Below are positions 1 to 8,022 of a stretch of 64,000 bases of DNA, piece after piece; the first letter of the stretch is position 1; every line of letters begins with the position of its first letter. The position numbers were made by a program, and so were the translations under genes. Below the pieces are notes generated by a model. It searched no databases and was not told the DNA's origin. It saw only the letters and a list, made by a program, of their open reading frames with translations. Location of the stretch: NCBI GenBank assembly GCA_002361485.1, contig DESZ01000017.1, positions 2,073 through 66,072 on the forward strand. Reading direction: 5' to 3'. This DNA is from Cyanobacteria bacterium UBA3301 (GTDB lineage Bacteria > Cyanobacteriota > Vampirovibrionia > Gastranaerophilales > Gastranaerophilaceae).

Positions 1-626
1 GTTTCAACCATATGAACAGGAATTCTGATTGTTCTTGCTTGGTCAGCTATTGCACGGGTAATAGCTTGTCTAATCCACCATGTTGCGTAAGTTGAAAACT
101 TAAAACCTCTTTCGTGGTCAAATTTTTCTGCTGCACGAATTAAACCCAAATTACCTTCTTGGATTAAATCCAAGAACAACATTCCACGCCCGATATATTT
201 TTTAGCAATACTTACAACTAAACGCAAATTTGCCTGAACTAATTTTCTTTTTGCGATTGCACCCGGCGTTCCGCCTTCAAGAATTTGTCTTGCCAATGCG
301 ATTTCTTCATTTGCAGATAATAATTTAATTCTGCCGATTTCACGAAGATATAATCTTACAGGGTCATCTATAGCAATACTTTTCGGAACTTCTATTTCTC
401 GTGCATCAACATCATCAGAAGAATGCATCATATATATATCATCTGATGATACTTTATCTCCCATTTTGGACGTAACAATATCTTCTATATTGTCCGTTGA
501 AATTTCAACGTTCATATAGCTCATTGAATCATTTTCCAATGAGTCTTCTTCATCTATATTTCGTAAATCCAGCGAATCATCTTCATCTATGCTTATAACT
601 GAAGAAGGTTGTCTTTTTCTTGTCAT
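1..626 (-). CDS. rpoD: RNA polymerase primary sigma factor (sigma-70), N-terminal part, cut by window edge
   Basis: This is the first 208 codons of the housekeeping sigma factor, which directs RNA polymerase to most promoters. Reading leftwards from ATG at 626 gives an acidic N-terminal stretch of about 75 residues, then the region 1.2/2 hallmarks: 'DPVRLYLREIG', 'NLRLVVSIAKKY', 'GNLGLIRAAEKFD', 'FSTYATWWIRQAI' and 'RTIRIPVHMVE'. Regions 3 and 4 lie outside the window. The ATG follows the dnaG stop codon with no spacer (TAGATG), so the two genes are probably translationally coupled, in the classic dnaG-rpoD arrangement. Region 1.1 is short and acidic. The identification is secure from the region 2 sequence. 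Confidence 0.96.
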   Translation of the reverse strand, partial: MTRKRQPSSVISIDEDDSLDLRNIDEEDSLENDSMSYMNVEISTDNIEDIVTSKMGDKVSSDDIYMMHSSDDVDAREIEVPKSIAIDDPVRLYLREIGRIKLLSANEEIALARQILEGGTPGAIAKRKLVQANLRLVVSIAKKYIGRGMLFLDLIQEGNLGLIRAAEKFDHERGFKFSTYATWWIRQAITRAIADQARTIRIPVHMVE

Positions 627-2513
627 CTAATTCATCTCCGATTTTTGTCTAATTTTCTTTAATTTATCTCTTAGTTGTATTTGAATCTGCAATGCCTCAG
701 GATCATTGTCATCTATCCTTTTGTAGAGTTCTTTATTGTTTTTTGATTCCTCTATATGTTTACATTTATTGATTTTTGCAATCATCTCGTGAATGGCATT
801 TTCAAACTCTTCATCACTCAATCCGCGATAGCTTTGGGCATGCTCTATGAGTTCCGGCAAAAGTGCCTGTGCTTCAGCATTATCAACAAATTCAGTATAT
901 AAATGTTCGATTAATTCTTTCACATTATTTACGGTACATATAGATTTGTCAATTGTAGATTTAACAATTATTAATATTTTATCATCAAATGCAACGTCTG
1001 ACATCATTTCATTAATTTTGGTAAATGAAAAATGATTGTCGGGTACTAGAAAAACGCTCAATAAATTTTTTTGCGCTTTTTGTAAAATCGAACTACTTTT
1101 TGTTACATTCTTAACAATTCGTTCCGGTTTCGGAGAATTTGCGCGCTCATATGATTCAACTTCTGACTTAATTACGGAAGAATCTATTCCTAATACTTGG
1201 GAAACGGATTCAATATATTCTGCGCGAATAATTGTATTTTTTATTTCACACAATATAGGAATAATTGACGATATATATTGGGCACGTTCTTGAGGGGTTT
1301 TATATTTATCTTTTTCCCGAAGAATACTGTTTATTCTGTAATCAATAAACAAAGGGGCTTCTTTTATATACATTTTGTAGGCTTCAGCTCCGACAGAACG
1401 CACAAATTCATCAGGGTCCTTGCCTTCCGGCGGGGCAATAACACGTATTTCACAGGAATATTTATCATTATTTGTAGATACATAACTTTCATCAAATTGT
1501 TTAATGTCACCCAAACCTTCAAAAACTTCTTTTATAACGGAAGCTCCGCGCGCAGTGGCTTTCTGACCTGCAGAATCCGTATCAAACGATAAATATATTC
1601 TTCTTGATTTTGTATATCGTGATAAAAGTTTAACATGATCAGGCGTTAAAGATGTCCCGCAAGAAGCAACACAATTTTCTATTCCGTGAGCTTGCGAAGA
1701 AATAACATCGAAATATCCTTCCATTAAAATTACGGCATCTTCGCTTCTGATAGCTTCTTTTGCTGTGTATAAGCCGTACAATAAACGACTTTTATTATAT
1801 ATTAAAGAATCAGATGAATTTAAGTATTTCGGTGTTTGCCCTTCTTCTAAGGCTCTTGCACCAAATGCAACAAATTCTCCGTTTTCATTTTGAATAGGGA
1901 TAATTATTCTGCCGCGAAAACGATCTATAAACCCGCCTTTTTCACTTTTTAGTATCAGTCCTGCTTTTTCCAAAACTTCATTTGAAAAGTCTTTTCTCAA
2001 TTCATCATACAGGGTTGAAAAAGTTTTTGGGGCAACTCCAAGATGAAATTTTTTAATTATATCCGTTCCGATACCGCGTTTGGTTAAATAATTCAATGCG
2101 GTTTTTGCATTATCTGATTTTTCACGTAACAGTAAGTCATGATAAAATTCAGCTGCAACAGTAACAGCCATTTGCATCTTGTCTTTTAATTCTTTAATTG
2201 AGCCGTCAGTTTTGTGGGATTTTGGAACTTCAAGACCAAATTTGTCGGCAAGTTCGACAATAACATCTTTAAAATCCATATTTTTAGTTTTCATAATGAA
2301 TTTTATGGCATCACCAGCTTCACCGCAGCTGAAGCATTTATATATCCCCATAGACGGTGTAACTGCAAAAGACGGGTGTTTATCTTTATGAAAAGGACAT
2401 AACCCCCAATAGGTGTTACCGCGCTTTTTCAAAACAACTTGTTCTGAAACAACCTCGACAATATCTAATCGGCTCTTTATCTCTTGAATTAATTCATCCC
2501 ACGTATTTGCCAT
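627..2513 (-). CDS. dnaG: DNA primase
   Basis: DnaG synthesises the RNA primers for chromosome replication. The 628-residue product is of normal length. It has an N-terminal CHC2-type zinc finger (C39-P-F-H42 and C60-F-S-C63), the primase catalytic core, and a TOPRIM fold with the metal-binding EGYFD at 265-269 and 'SFDTDSAG' near 310. The weakly conserved C-terminal 200 residues would be the helicase-binding domain. The gene lies immediately upstream of rpoD with zero spacing. No start ambiguity is apparent: the ATG precedes 'ANTWDELIQEIKSRLDIVEVV', the usual DnaG opening. Confidence 0.97.
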   Translation of the reverse strand: MANTWDELIQEIKSRLDIVEVVSEQVVLKKRGNTYWGLCPFHKDKHPSFAVTPSMGIYKCFSCGEAGDAIKFIMKTKNMDFKDVIVELADKFGLEVPKSHKTDGSIKELKDKMQMAVTVAAEFYHDLLLREKSDNAKTALNYLTKRGIGTDIIKKFHLGVAPKTFSTLYDELRKDFSNEVLEKAGLILKSEKGGFIDRFRGRIIIPIQNENGEFVAFGARALEEGQTPKYLNSSDSLIYNKSRLLYGLYTAKEAIRSEDAVILMEGYFDVISSQAHGIENCVASCGTSLTPDHVKLLSRYTKSRRIYLSFDTDSAGQKATARGASVIKEVFEGLGDIKQFDESYVSTNNDKYSCEIRVIAPPEGKDPDEFVRSVGAEAYKMYIKEAPLFIDYRINSILREKDKYKTPQERAQYISSIIPILCEIKNTIIRAEYIESVSQVLGIDSSVIKSEVESYERANSPKPERIVKNVTKSSSILQKAQKNLLSVFLVPDNHFSFTKINEMMSDVAFDDKILIIVKSTIDKSICTVNNVKELIEHLYTEFVDNAEAQALLPELIEHAQSYRGLSDEEFENAIHEMIAKINKCKHIEESKNNKELYKRIDDNDPEALQIQIQLRDKLKKIRQKSEMN

Positions 2514-2600
2514 AATAAAATTGTAACATCAATAAAAAGTTTTTGTAAGGTTATGCGGAAATTTTCATACATTTGGCGGGTAAAACAAAAAGGATTCCGT

Positions 2601-3016
2601 CCCTTGCCCAATTATACAAAATAAAAAACCCGACAAATGTCTGTCAGGTTCTTAATTGGGCGATGCGGGACTTGAGTTGTTATGCGAGAGTGGGATGCTC
2701 GAGCATTTACAAATCAAGTATGCGGATTTATCCGCTGACTTGGTATTTTATTTCCAACAGAAATAAAATACTGTTCAAGTCCCTTGCCCAATTATACAAA
2801 ATAAAAAACCCGACAAATGTCTGTCAGGTTCTTAATTGGGCGATGCGGTGCTTGAGTTGTTATGCGAGAGTGGGATGCTCGAGCATTTACAAATCAAGTA
2901 TGCGGATTTATCCGCTGACTTGGTATTTTATTTCCAACAGAAATAAAATACATTTCAAGTCCCTTGCCCAATTATACAAAATAAAAAACCCGACATATGT
3001 CTGTCAGGTTCTTAAT
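2601..3016. repeat. 180-bp tandem repeat derived from the tRNA-Val 3' end and its terminator
   Basis: Two complete 180-bp units (2601-2780, 2781-2960) and a partial third (2961 onward) run into the real tRNA-Val gene. Each unit contains a copy of the terminator hairpin and the last ~20 bases of tRNA-Val, then about 110 bp of private sequence. The private part holds several perfect palindromes, including ATGCTCGAGCAT, GCGGAT-TT-ATCCGC and a 12-bp-arm hairpin ending in AAATAAAATA. Each unit begins with an inverted, slightly deleted copy of the tRNA end (TTGCCCAATTA against TAATTGGGC). The open frame running through it is a by-product of the repeat and is not credible as a gene. Confidence 0.9.
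2987..3010 (-). terminator. Terminator downstream of tRNA-Val
   Basis: Read on the minus strand, AACCTGACA and TGTCGGGTT form a 9-bp stem with one wobble or mismatch, followed by a T-rich run (TTTTTTATTTTG). It sits 6 nt beyond the tRNA-Val 3' end. Copies of the same hairpin recur in the two upstream repeat units, at about 2807-2830 and 2627-2650. Confidence 0.75.
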
Positions 3017-3089
3017 TGGGCGATGCGGGACTTGAACCCACGACCCCCACAATGTCGATGTGATGCGCTACCAACTGCGCTAATCGCCC
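3017..3089 (-). tRNA. tRNA-Val (GAC)
   Basis: The 73-nt sequence folds as a full cloverleaf: acceptor GGGCGAT/ATCGCCC, D stem GCGC/GCGC, anticodon stem TCACA/TGTGG, T stem GTGGG/CCCGC with TTCAAGT loop, and discriminator A. The anticodon loop reads TCGACAT, so the anticodon is GAC (Val). Position 33 is C rather than the almost universal T, which is unusual. No CCA is encoded. Its 3' end is duplicated in the tandem repeat next to it. Confidence 0.9.
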
Positions 3090-3119
3090 AAAATTTTTAG
3101 TTTTCAATGCACTAAAAAA

Positions 3120-3190
3120 AGGCGACACCCAGATTCGAACTGGGGATAAAAGCTTTGCAGGCTTCTGCCTTACCACTTGGCCATGTCGCC
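3120..3190 (-). tRNA. tRNA-Cys (GCA)
   Basis: The 71-nt cloverleaf has acceptor GGCGACA/TGTCGCC, anticodon stem GAAGC/GCTTT with loop CTGCAAA (anticodon GCA), and T arm CCCAG-TTCGAAT-CTGGG. The discriminator base is T, as usual for cysteine tRNAs, and CCA is not encoded. It lies 30 nt upstream of tRNA-Val on the same strand, so the two are probably co-transcribed. Confidence 0.95.
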
Positions 3191-3241
3191 TTAATTCGTA
3201 TAACTAATATACGAAACACAAACTCCATTGTCAAGATTTCT

Positions 3242-4477
3242 TTACTTCGCCGTTACTATCATCTTGTTCATAATGTCTTGCGCCATTTTTAATTGAACAT
3301 CATTACGGGCTTCTATATCAGCTTCGGTAAAATCTACTTCAATATCAGGAGTAATTCCTTTTTTATTAATATCCTTACCTGATGGGGTTAAATATTTGGC
3401 GATTGTTAAATTCAAACCTGTTCTGTTTGGCATCGGAATTATCTTTTGAACCATCCCTTTGCCATAGGTTTTTGTGCCGACAAGCTTTGCTTTGTGATAA
3501 TCTTTCATTGCTCCTGAAAAAATTTCACTTGCACTCGCACTTGTTTCATCAACCAAAATGATTATTGGTTTATCAATATTAACATTCGTTTCCTGAGCAG
3601 TTATATCATAACGATAATCATGACGACCTACAATACTCACCAAACGTCCCTTGTTTATAAACAAATTGGCAATAAATACCGCATTCGTAAGAAGTCCGCC
3701 GGTATTACCGCGCAAATCTATTATTAAACCTTTTGATTTGTCCGTATTCTCCAATGCTTCCAAAAACTCATTAGGAGTTGATGCACTTATAAAACTTGAT
3801 ATTTGAATATATCCAATTTCCTTATCATTACGACTTTTTACTGTTTTTATTGTTATCTCTTTTCTTATTATTTGTTTTTTTATTTTTTCTTTATTGCGAA
3901 TAATCTCTAAGGTTACAAGCGTATTTACAGGGCCTTTAACCCTGTTTGAAACTTCTGCCAACGACATCCCGCTGACTTTTTCACCATTCACTTCAAGTAT
4001 AATATCCCCTGCCCTTAAATCCGCAAATTGCGCAGGAGTATCATCAATTACACTCAAAATTTTTATCTTTCCGGAATCGTTTATAATATTGACCCCAATC
4101 CCTGAAATTTTTGAAGTTATGGTATTATTTTGTTTGGCAAATTCATCTTTTGTCATAAAACGAGAGTATGGATCATTTAAACTCGCAAGCATAGTATCTG
4201 TTGCAACTTTTACATCATCGGCAGTTTTAATCTTATTTTGATAATGATTTTTCCATTTACCCCAATGTTGATGATTCATGCCTGAATCATAATATTCATT
4301 TTTTATGGTTTGCCAATTCTTATCAAACAAACGCTGCGGTGAGACTTGACGTGTATCAATATTGGTTGTATTTTCGCTTAACATCGGGTTATGGTTGGTT
4401 ACATAAAAAATGTGCCCGCCATATAAAACCGCAACCAAAATACCTAAGATAATTAAAGCTTTATAACGTCTTCTCAT
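3242..4477 (-). CDS. ctpA: C-terminal processing peptidase, S41 family, membrane-anchored
   Basis: This is a periplasmic serine protease that trims or degrades proteins from their C-termini. From the ATG at 4477 the 411-residue product has a signal/anchor helix (7-25), a PDZ domain (about 120-200) and the S41 catalytic domain. The Ser/Lys dyad fits Ser315 in 'ETSASASEIF' and Lys340 in 'TYGKGMVQ', with the 25-residue spacing known for CtpA. A TTG 18 bp upstream (4495) is a possible alternative start; neither has a convincing ribosome binding site. The target protein is not evident from context. The gene is followed by tRNA-Cys and tRNA-Val on the same strand. Confidence 0.92.
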   Translation of the reverse strand: MRRRYKALIILGILVAVLYGGHIFYVTNHNPMLSENTTNIDTRQVSPQRLFDKNWQTIKNEYYDSGMNHQHWGKWKNHYQNKIKTADDVKVATDTMLASLNDPYSRFMTKDEFAKQNNTITSKISGIGVNIINDSGKIKILSVIDDTPAQFADLRAGDIILEVNGEKVSGMSLAEVSNRVKGPVNTLVTLEIIRNKEKIKKQIIRKEITIKTVKSRNDKEIGYIQISSFISASTPNEFLEALENTDKSKGLIIDLRGNTGGLLTNAVFIANLFINKGRLVSIVGRHDYRYDITAQETNVNIDKPIIILVDETSASASEIFSGAMKDYHKAKLVGTKTYGKGMVQKIIPMPNRTGLNLTIAKYLTPSGKDINKKGITPDIEVDFTEADIEARNDVQLKMAQDIMNKMIVTAK

Positions 4478-4705
4478 ACCATAATTTAACAACAACGAAT
4501 TTTGATAATCAATATACTTTTTGCTTAAAACTGATATTTATTAAAAAATGTTTAAAAATTATGTTATTGTCTCCAAAAAGTAAGCTTGTATATTGCGTTT
4601 ATACATACAGATTTGGTAATATCATTTTATTTGGTGCAAATAATTGCACCCCACATAGCTAAAAAACTAACGAGCTACTCCTTAATATACCCAATATTGT
4701 AATAT

Positions 4706-5038
4706 TTAGTATTTTACAATTTCATCAATAAACTTTACGGTTTTATTATAAACTTCTGTTTGTTTTTGCGAAGCTGAAAGAATTGTACTAATAAGCTCTT
4801 TTTTTGTTTTATCTATATCATCATGATTTTTGACTTTTATACCAAAACTTTCGAGTGTAAAATCAAGAACCTGAGCCATTTTTAGAAAGGACTCAGTATT
4901 TAGAGTACACAACCCTCTTTCAACCTTGCTTAAATAATTAGGAGAGATATCAATTTTTTCTGCTAATTCTTCCTGAGTTAGATTTTTCTCCTTGCGCAAG
5001 GATTGAATAATTTTCCCAATAGTTGATTTGTTAATCAT
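4706..5038 (-). CDS. XRE-family transcriptional regulator
   Basis: A 110-residue DNA-binding protein. Residues 7-62 form a Cro/CI-type helix-turn-helix ('LRKEKNLTQEELAEKI', 'ISPNYLSKVERG'), followed by a short charged tail that may mediate dimerisation. The start is supported by AAAGGAA seven to eight bases upstream. It is divergently transcribed from the run of small secreted or membrane genes starting at 5193, so it may regulate them through the ~150-bp AT-rich gap; this is inference from layout. It lies 6 kb from the phage-like cluster with unrelated genes between, so I do not take it as that cluster's repressor. Confidence 0.85.
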   Translation of the reverse strand: MINKSTIGKIIQSLRKEKNLTQEELAEKIDISPNYLSKVERGLCTLNTESFLKMAQVLDFTLESFGIKVKNHDDIDKTKKELISTILSASQKQTEVYNKTVKFIDEIVKY

Positions 5039-5192
5039 ATTTTATTCCTTTCTTTGATAATAAATACTATTGGATTACTTTTACATATTATATATGATTA
5101 TTTTTAATAAAATTGATTATATTTGACTATAGATATTGTTATTGCTATAATTCAATTGCAATAACAATATTTTGCAAAAAGGGGGTATATAT

Positions 5193-5948
5193 ATGGAAAT
5201 TAAAACATTTCTAAAAAAGAATTTAATAATAATTTGCACTATAATATTTATCTTCATAATCTGTGGCATTCCTATAATTTCTCGAATTTGTCAAGATAAT
5301 AATTTATATAAGACTTTGATAGTTGATGTAGAAAATAAGAATTGGACAAACGCAAAAGAAAAATTGGACACTCTTAAATTACATGGAATATTGGATTGCA
5401 CCAAATATGAAAAAACAATTTATTATAATTATTATTTAACCCAAGGTGATATGCATAGTAAAAAAAATCAACTACACGAGGCTTTAAAAAAATATAAATA
5501 CGCTTTAACTTTTGACGTAAATGACAAAAAATTAGAAGAAAAAATAAAAAAGCTAGAAAAAGAATGCAAAAGACTTGATGAAATTGAGTATAAAAAAGCC
5601 GAACAAGAACGCATTAAGGCAGAACAGGAACGAAAAAGAGAAGAACAACAAGAAAAATTAAAAAAACAACATGAACTCAAAGATTTAAGTAATATGGTAA
5701 ACAATGCATTTATAAATATAGAATTATTTAATGCGGGGGATTCCTCCGGAACAGGATTTAATTTTTATACATATAGAAATGCATGGAATGATTTAAACTA
5801 CCAAGAGCAAAAAGATGTTTTCAATTCTTGTGTTCGTTATGTAGAACTTAAAGAAAATGTAAGCTATTACATTGCAAATAAATATACAAGGATAATTAGT
5901 GTAGAAAGTAAATTACCAATGGCTTCAAGTTACGATTTTACGAATTAA
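5193..5948 (+). CDS. Membrane-anchored coiled-coil protein of unknown function
   Basis: I do not recognise the family. The ATG at 5193 is preceded by a strong AAAGGGGG site. The 251 residues comprise a hydrophobic anchor (about 8-32), a TPR-like helical stretch, and a highly charged coiled coil rich in K and E ('KAEQERIKAEQERKREEQQEKLKKQ', about 140-170). The C-terminal domain contains 'YTYRNAWNDLNYQEQKDVFNSC'. The anchor orientation suggests that the soluble part faces the periplasm. It is the first gene of a co-directional group of five small proteins, opposite the XRE regulator. Confidence 0.6.
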   Translation: MEIKTFLKKNLIIICTIIFIFIICGIPIISRICQDNNLYKTLIVDVENKNWTNAKEKLDTLKLHGILDCTKYEKTIYYNYYLTQGDMHSKKNQLHEALKKYKYALTFDVNDKKLEEKIKKLEKECKRLDEIEYKKAEQERIKAEQERKREEQQEKLKKQHELKDLSNMVNNAFINIELFNAGDSSGTGFNFYTYRNAWNDLNYQEQKDVFNSCVRYVELKENVSYYIANKYTRIISVESKLPMASSYDFTN

Positions 5949-5959
5949 GGAGAAATATT

Positions 5960-6361
5960 ATGAAAAATATTTTAACCATATTAGGGATTTTATTATTACT
6001 TTTAGTTTTAAAAGGTTGCATTAATAATTCAAATTATGACAATAACACTACAAATGCTGACCAATCTCGATATAATACAATGAACCCCGCAGACTATCAT
6101 GAGGAAATGAAAAGTGAAAATCTACAATATGCTGACATTGCATGGCATGCTAAAAACACATATGGCTGGGATTGTGAAGAAATAACAGATATGGGTAATC
6201 CAATTTCTACAAGTGGCAAAGAATTAAAAGACCCATATCTAATATCTGAAATACAAGGCAATTACAGTATTGCAACTTGTACTTCAGGCACAAAATTAAG
6301 AGTTTATCCTCGCACATCAACATACCCAATTATTACTAATATTAATGGAGGCTTTGATTAA
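5960..6361 (+). CDS. Small predicted lipoprotein
   Basis: A 133-residue protein with a hydrophobic signal of about 18 residues ending in L-K-G-C, a plausible lipobox with the lipidated cysteine at residue 20. An Asn-rich linker follows, then a compact domain containing three cysteines besides the lipobox one ('WDCEEITDMG', 'IATCTSGTKLRVYP'). It starts 11 bp after the previous stop, with an AAGGAG site. The function is unknown; it is presumably anchored to a membrane facing the periplasm and co-transcribed with its neighbours. Confidence 0.6.
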   Translation: MKNILTILGILLLLLVLKGCINNSNYDNNTTNADQSRYNTMNPADYHEEMKSENLQYADIAWHAKNTYGWDCEEITDMGNPISTSGKELKDPYLISEIQGNYSIATCTSGTKLRVYPRTSTYPIITNINGGFD

Positions 6362-6423
6362 ATTAAATAAACGATTAAAATCAATTGCTATCTTTTACAA
6401 ATAACAAGAAAGGATATAAACAA

Positions 6424-6777
6424 ATGGGAGCTAAAGCTAAAAATAAAGTTATTTCAGGTTACTTAAACGGAGCAAGTATTACACATTTTTTAGGAGAAAT
6501 AAAGATTTCTGGCTTTGCAGGTAACCAAACTATCAGCAAAGCAACCGTAGCAAATATAGAACTAGTAAGCTCTGAAACTAATAAAGACACCGGCAGTTCA
6601 ATCGCAAGAGGTGTAGTAGGTGGAGTTTTACTAGGTCCTGCTGGGCTCATTGGAGGTGCTTTACTTGGCAAACATAATGATATCTATACTTTATCAATCA
6701 ACTTTAAAAATGGTAAAAAAAGTCTCGTAGAAATTGATTCGAATTTATATAAAGAATTAACTATTAAATTATACTAA
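6424..6777 (+). CDS. Small glycine-zipper protein
   Basis: A 117-residue protein read from the ATG at 6424, which has a GAAAGG site; the upstream in-frame extension lacks one. The centre contains a glycine-zipper helix ('ARGVVGGVLLGPAGLIGGALLG', about 73-94), flanked by beta-rich sequence ending in 'LSINFKNGKKSLVEID'. Glycine zippers of this kind pack in or across membranes. No enzymatic motif is visible and the role is unknown. It belongs to the same co-directional group as 5193 and 5960. Confidence 0.55.
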   Translation: MGAKAKNKVISGYLNGASITHFLGEIKISGFAGNQTISKATVANIELVSSETNKDTGSSIARGVVGGVLLGPAGLIGGALLGKHNDIYTLSINFKNGKKSLVEIDSNLYKELTIKLY

Positions 6778-6858
6778 ATTTATTTTTTAAATATTAAATC
6801 TGCCCATATCTGACATATATTTATTTTATAATATAATTACAAACAAAAGGAGTATATT

Positions 6859-7026
6859 ATGGGTTTACTAGATTTCTTATTTGATAGTGGTGATAATAAA
6901 AAATTGAGACAAGAACTTGGCAATTTAGAAGAATTTGGCGATGAATTAGAAAATCTTCAAAATAAAGAAATTCTCAAAGAAAAATTCTCTGAATATGAAT
7001 ATATGACTAACGATAATGAGGAATAA
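6859..7026 (+). CDS. Small acidic protein, 55 residues
   Basis: A short gene with an excellent AAAAGGAG site 6 nt before the ATG and a stop codon that overlaps the next gene's start (TAATG). The product begins 'MGLLDFLFDSGDNKKLRQELG' and is otherwise acidic and predicted helical. The coupling to the repeat protein downstream is the main reason to believe it is expressed. Function unknown. Confidence 0.6.
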   Translation: MGLLDFLFDSGDNKKLRQELGNLEEFGDELENLQNKEILKEKFSEYEYMTNDNEE

Positions 7027-7448
7027 TGATGAAAAAACTCCTTATATTTGTAATAACATTAGTTTTTTACTCAAATATTGCCTTTGCAGGTAGTGTAAAT
7101 TCTTATGATAAATATGGCGCTAAAACAGGTAGTTACAGAACAAATGGTTCTAACACAACCAGTTATGACAAGTATGGCGCTAAAACAGGTTCATACAAAA
7201 CAAGAGGCAATACGACAACAAGTTACGATAAGTATGGTGCTAAAACCGGAACATATAAAAAGAATGGCAACACAACAACTCAATATGATAAATATGGAGC
7301 AAAAGTCGGTACATACAAAACAAATTCTAATGGTGTAACAACAAGTTACGATAAATATGGAAGAAAAACAGGCTCATATAAAACAGATTCATCTGGCAGG
7401 ACAGTTAAATATAACAAATACGGACAAAAAGTAAAAAGTTATAAATAA
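7026..7448 (+). CDS. Secreted protein of six ~20-residue repeats
   Basis: A 140-residue protein with a clean signal peptide ('MMKKLLIFVITLVFYSNIAFA', cleavage after ~21). The whole mature part consists of six repeats of the pattern SYDKYGAKTGSYKT..NTTT (20-21 residues each), the last one shortened. The regular Tyr/Gly/Lys pattern suggests a beta-structured surface or envelope protein. DNA copies of the repeat have diverged mostly at third positions, so protein sequence has been maintained by selection. The start codon overlaps the stop of the preceding gene. Function unknown. Confidence 0.75.
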   Translation: MMKKLLIFVITLVFYSNIAFAGSVNSYDKYGAKTGSYRTNGSNTTSYDKYGAKTGSYKTRGNTTTSYDKYGAKTGTYKKNGNTTTQYDKYGAKVGTYKTNSNGVTTSYDKYGRKTGSYKTDSSGRTVKYNKYGQKVKSYK

Positions 7449-7624
7449 AAATGTACCCGAAAAACATTTAAGCTACACGCTCAATATTTAGAGTAATATC
7501 TCATAAAATTATTATGGGGGTATTATCAATTTTTTATTTTTTACTCCGACAATACTCCGACATTTTTAGAATTTTTAAGTTAAATAAAAAAATAAAGAGG
7601 GCGACAACCCTCTTTAAATAAGAA

Positions 7625-7697
7625 AGCCGATAGTCGGACTTGAACCGACGACCTACTCATTACGAATGAGTTGCTCTACCAACTGAGCTATATCGGC
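7625..7697 (-). tRNA. tRNA-Thr (CGT)
   Basis: The 73-nt cloverleaf has acceptor GCCGATA/TATCGGC, D stem GCTC/GAGC, anticodon stem ACTCA/TGAGT with loop TTCGTAA (anticodon CGT), and T arm GTCGG-TTCAAGT-CCGAC. CCA is not encoded. Confidence 0.95.
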
Positions 7698-7827
7698 TTA
7701 TATTTAGAGTCTAACAAAACAATCAAAAAGTGTCAATTTTATTTATAAAACTAATCAGCTAAACAGTTTGGCGGATGATAATGCTCCGAAAATATACAAT
7801 AATTTTTTCAGAAAGGATGGTGTATTT

Positions 7828-8022
7828 ATGAATATCGTTAGAATTATTGCCTATATTTTTGTTATTATCGGGGCAATAAATTGGGGACTTGTCGGATTTT
7901 TTAATTTCGATTTAGTCGCGGCAATTTTTGGTGAAATGTCTTTATTAGCAAGAATCGTTTATTCTATCGTAGGTATTAGCGGATTAATTTTACTTTTTAC
8001 ATACAGAGATATTTATGATTAA
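7828..8022 (+). CDS. DUF378 family small membrane protein
   Basis: A 64-residue protein with two transmembrane helices (about 4-26 and 38-58). The family signature 'IGAINWGLVGFFNFDLVAAIFG' is clear, matching YuzA-like DUF378 proteins of unknown function. The start at 7828 has GAAAGGATGG upstream; the longer upstream frame has no such site. The last four bases overlap the convergent dxr stop. Confidence 0.85.
   Translation: MNIVRIIAYIFVIIGAINWGLVGFFNFDLVAAIFGEMSLLARIVYSIVGISGLILLFTYRDIYD

Noticed and set aside
2573..3100. A 175-residue open frame with repeated 'SLAQLYKIKNPTNVCQVLNWAMR'
   Set aside because: It is the translation of the tRNA-derived 180-bp tandem repeat and runs antisense through the tRNA-Val gene.
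4706..5038. XRE regulator as the phage repressor
   Set aside because: It is 6 kb away with dxr, the kinase and a tRNA in between, and faces a different gene group.
7105..7338. 77-residue Met/Gln-rich frame inside the repeat protein gene
   Set aside because: Out-of-frame reading of the 20-residue repeats; the 7026 frame has a signal peptide and third-position divergence.
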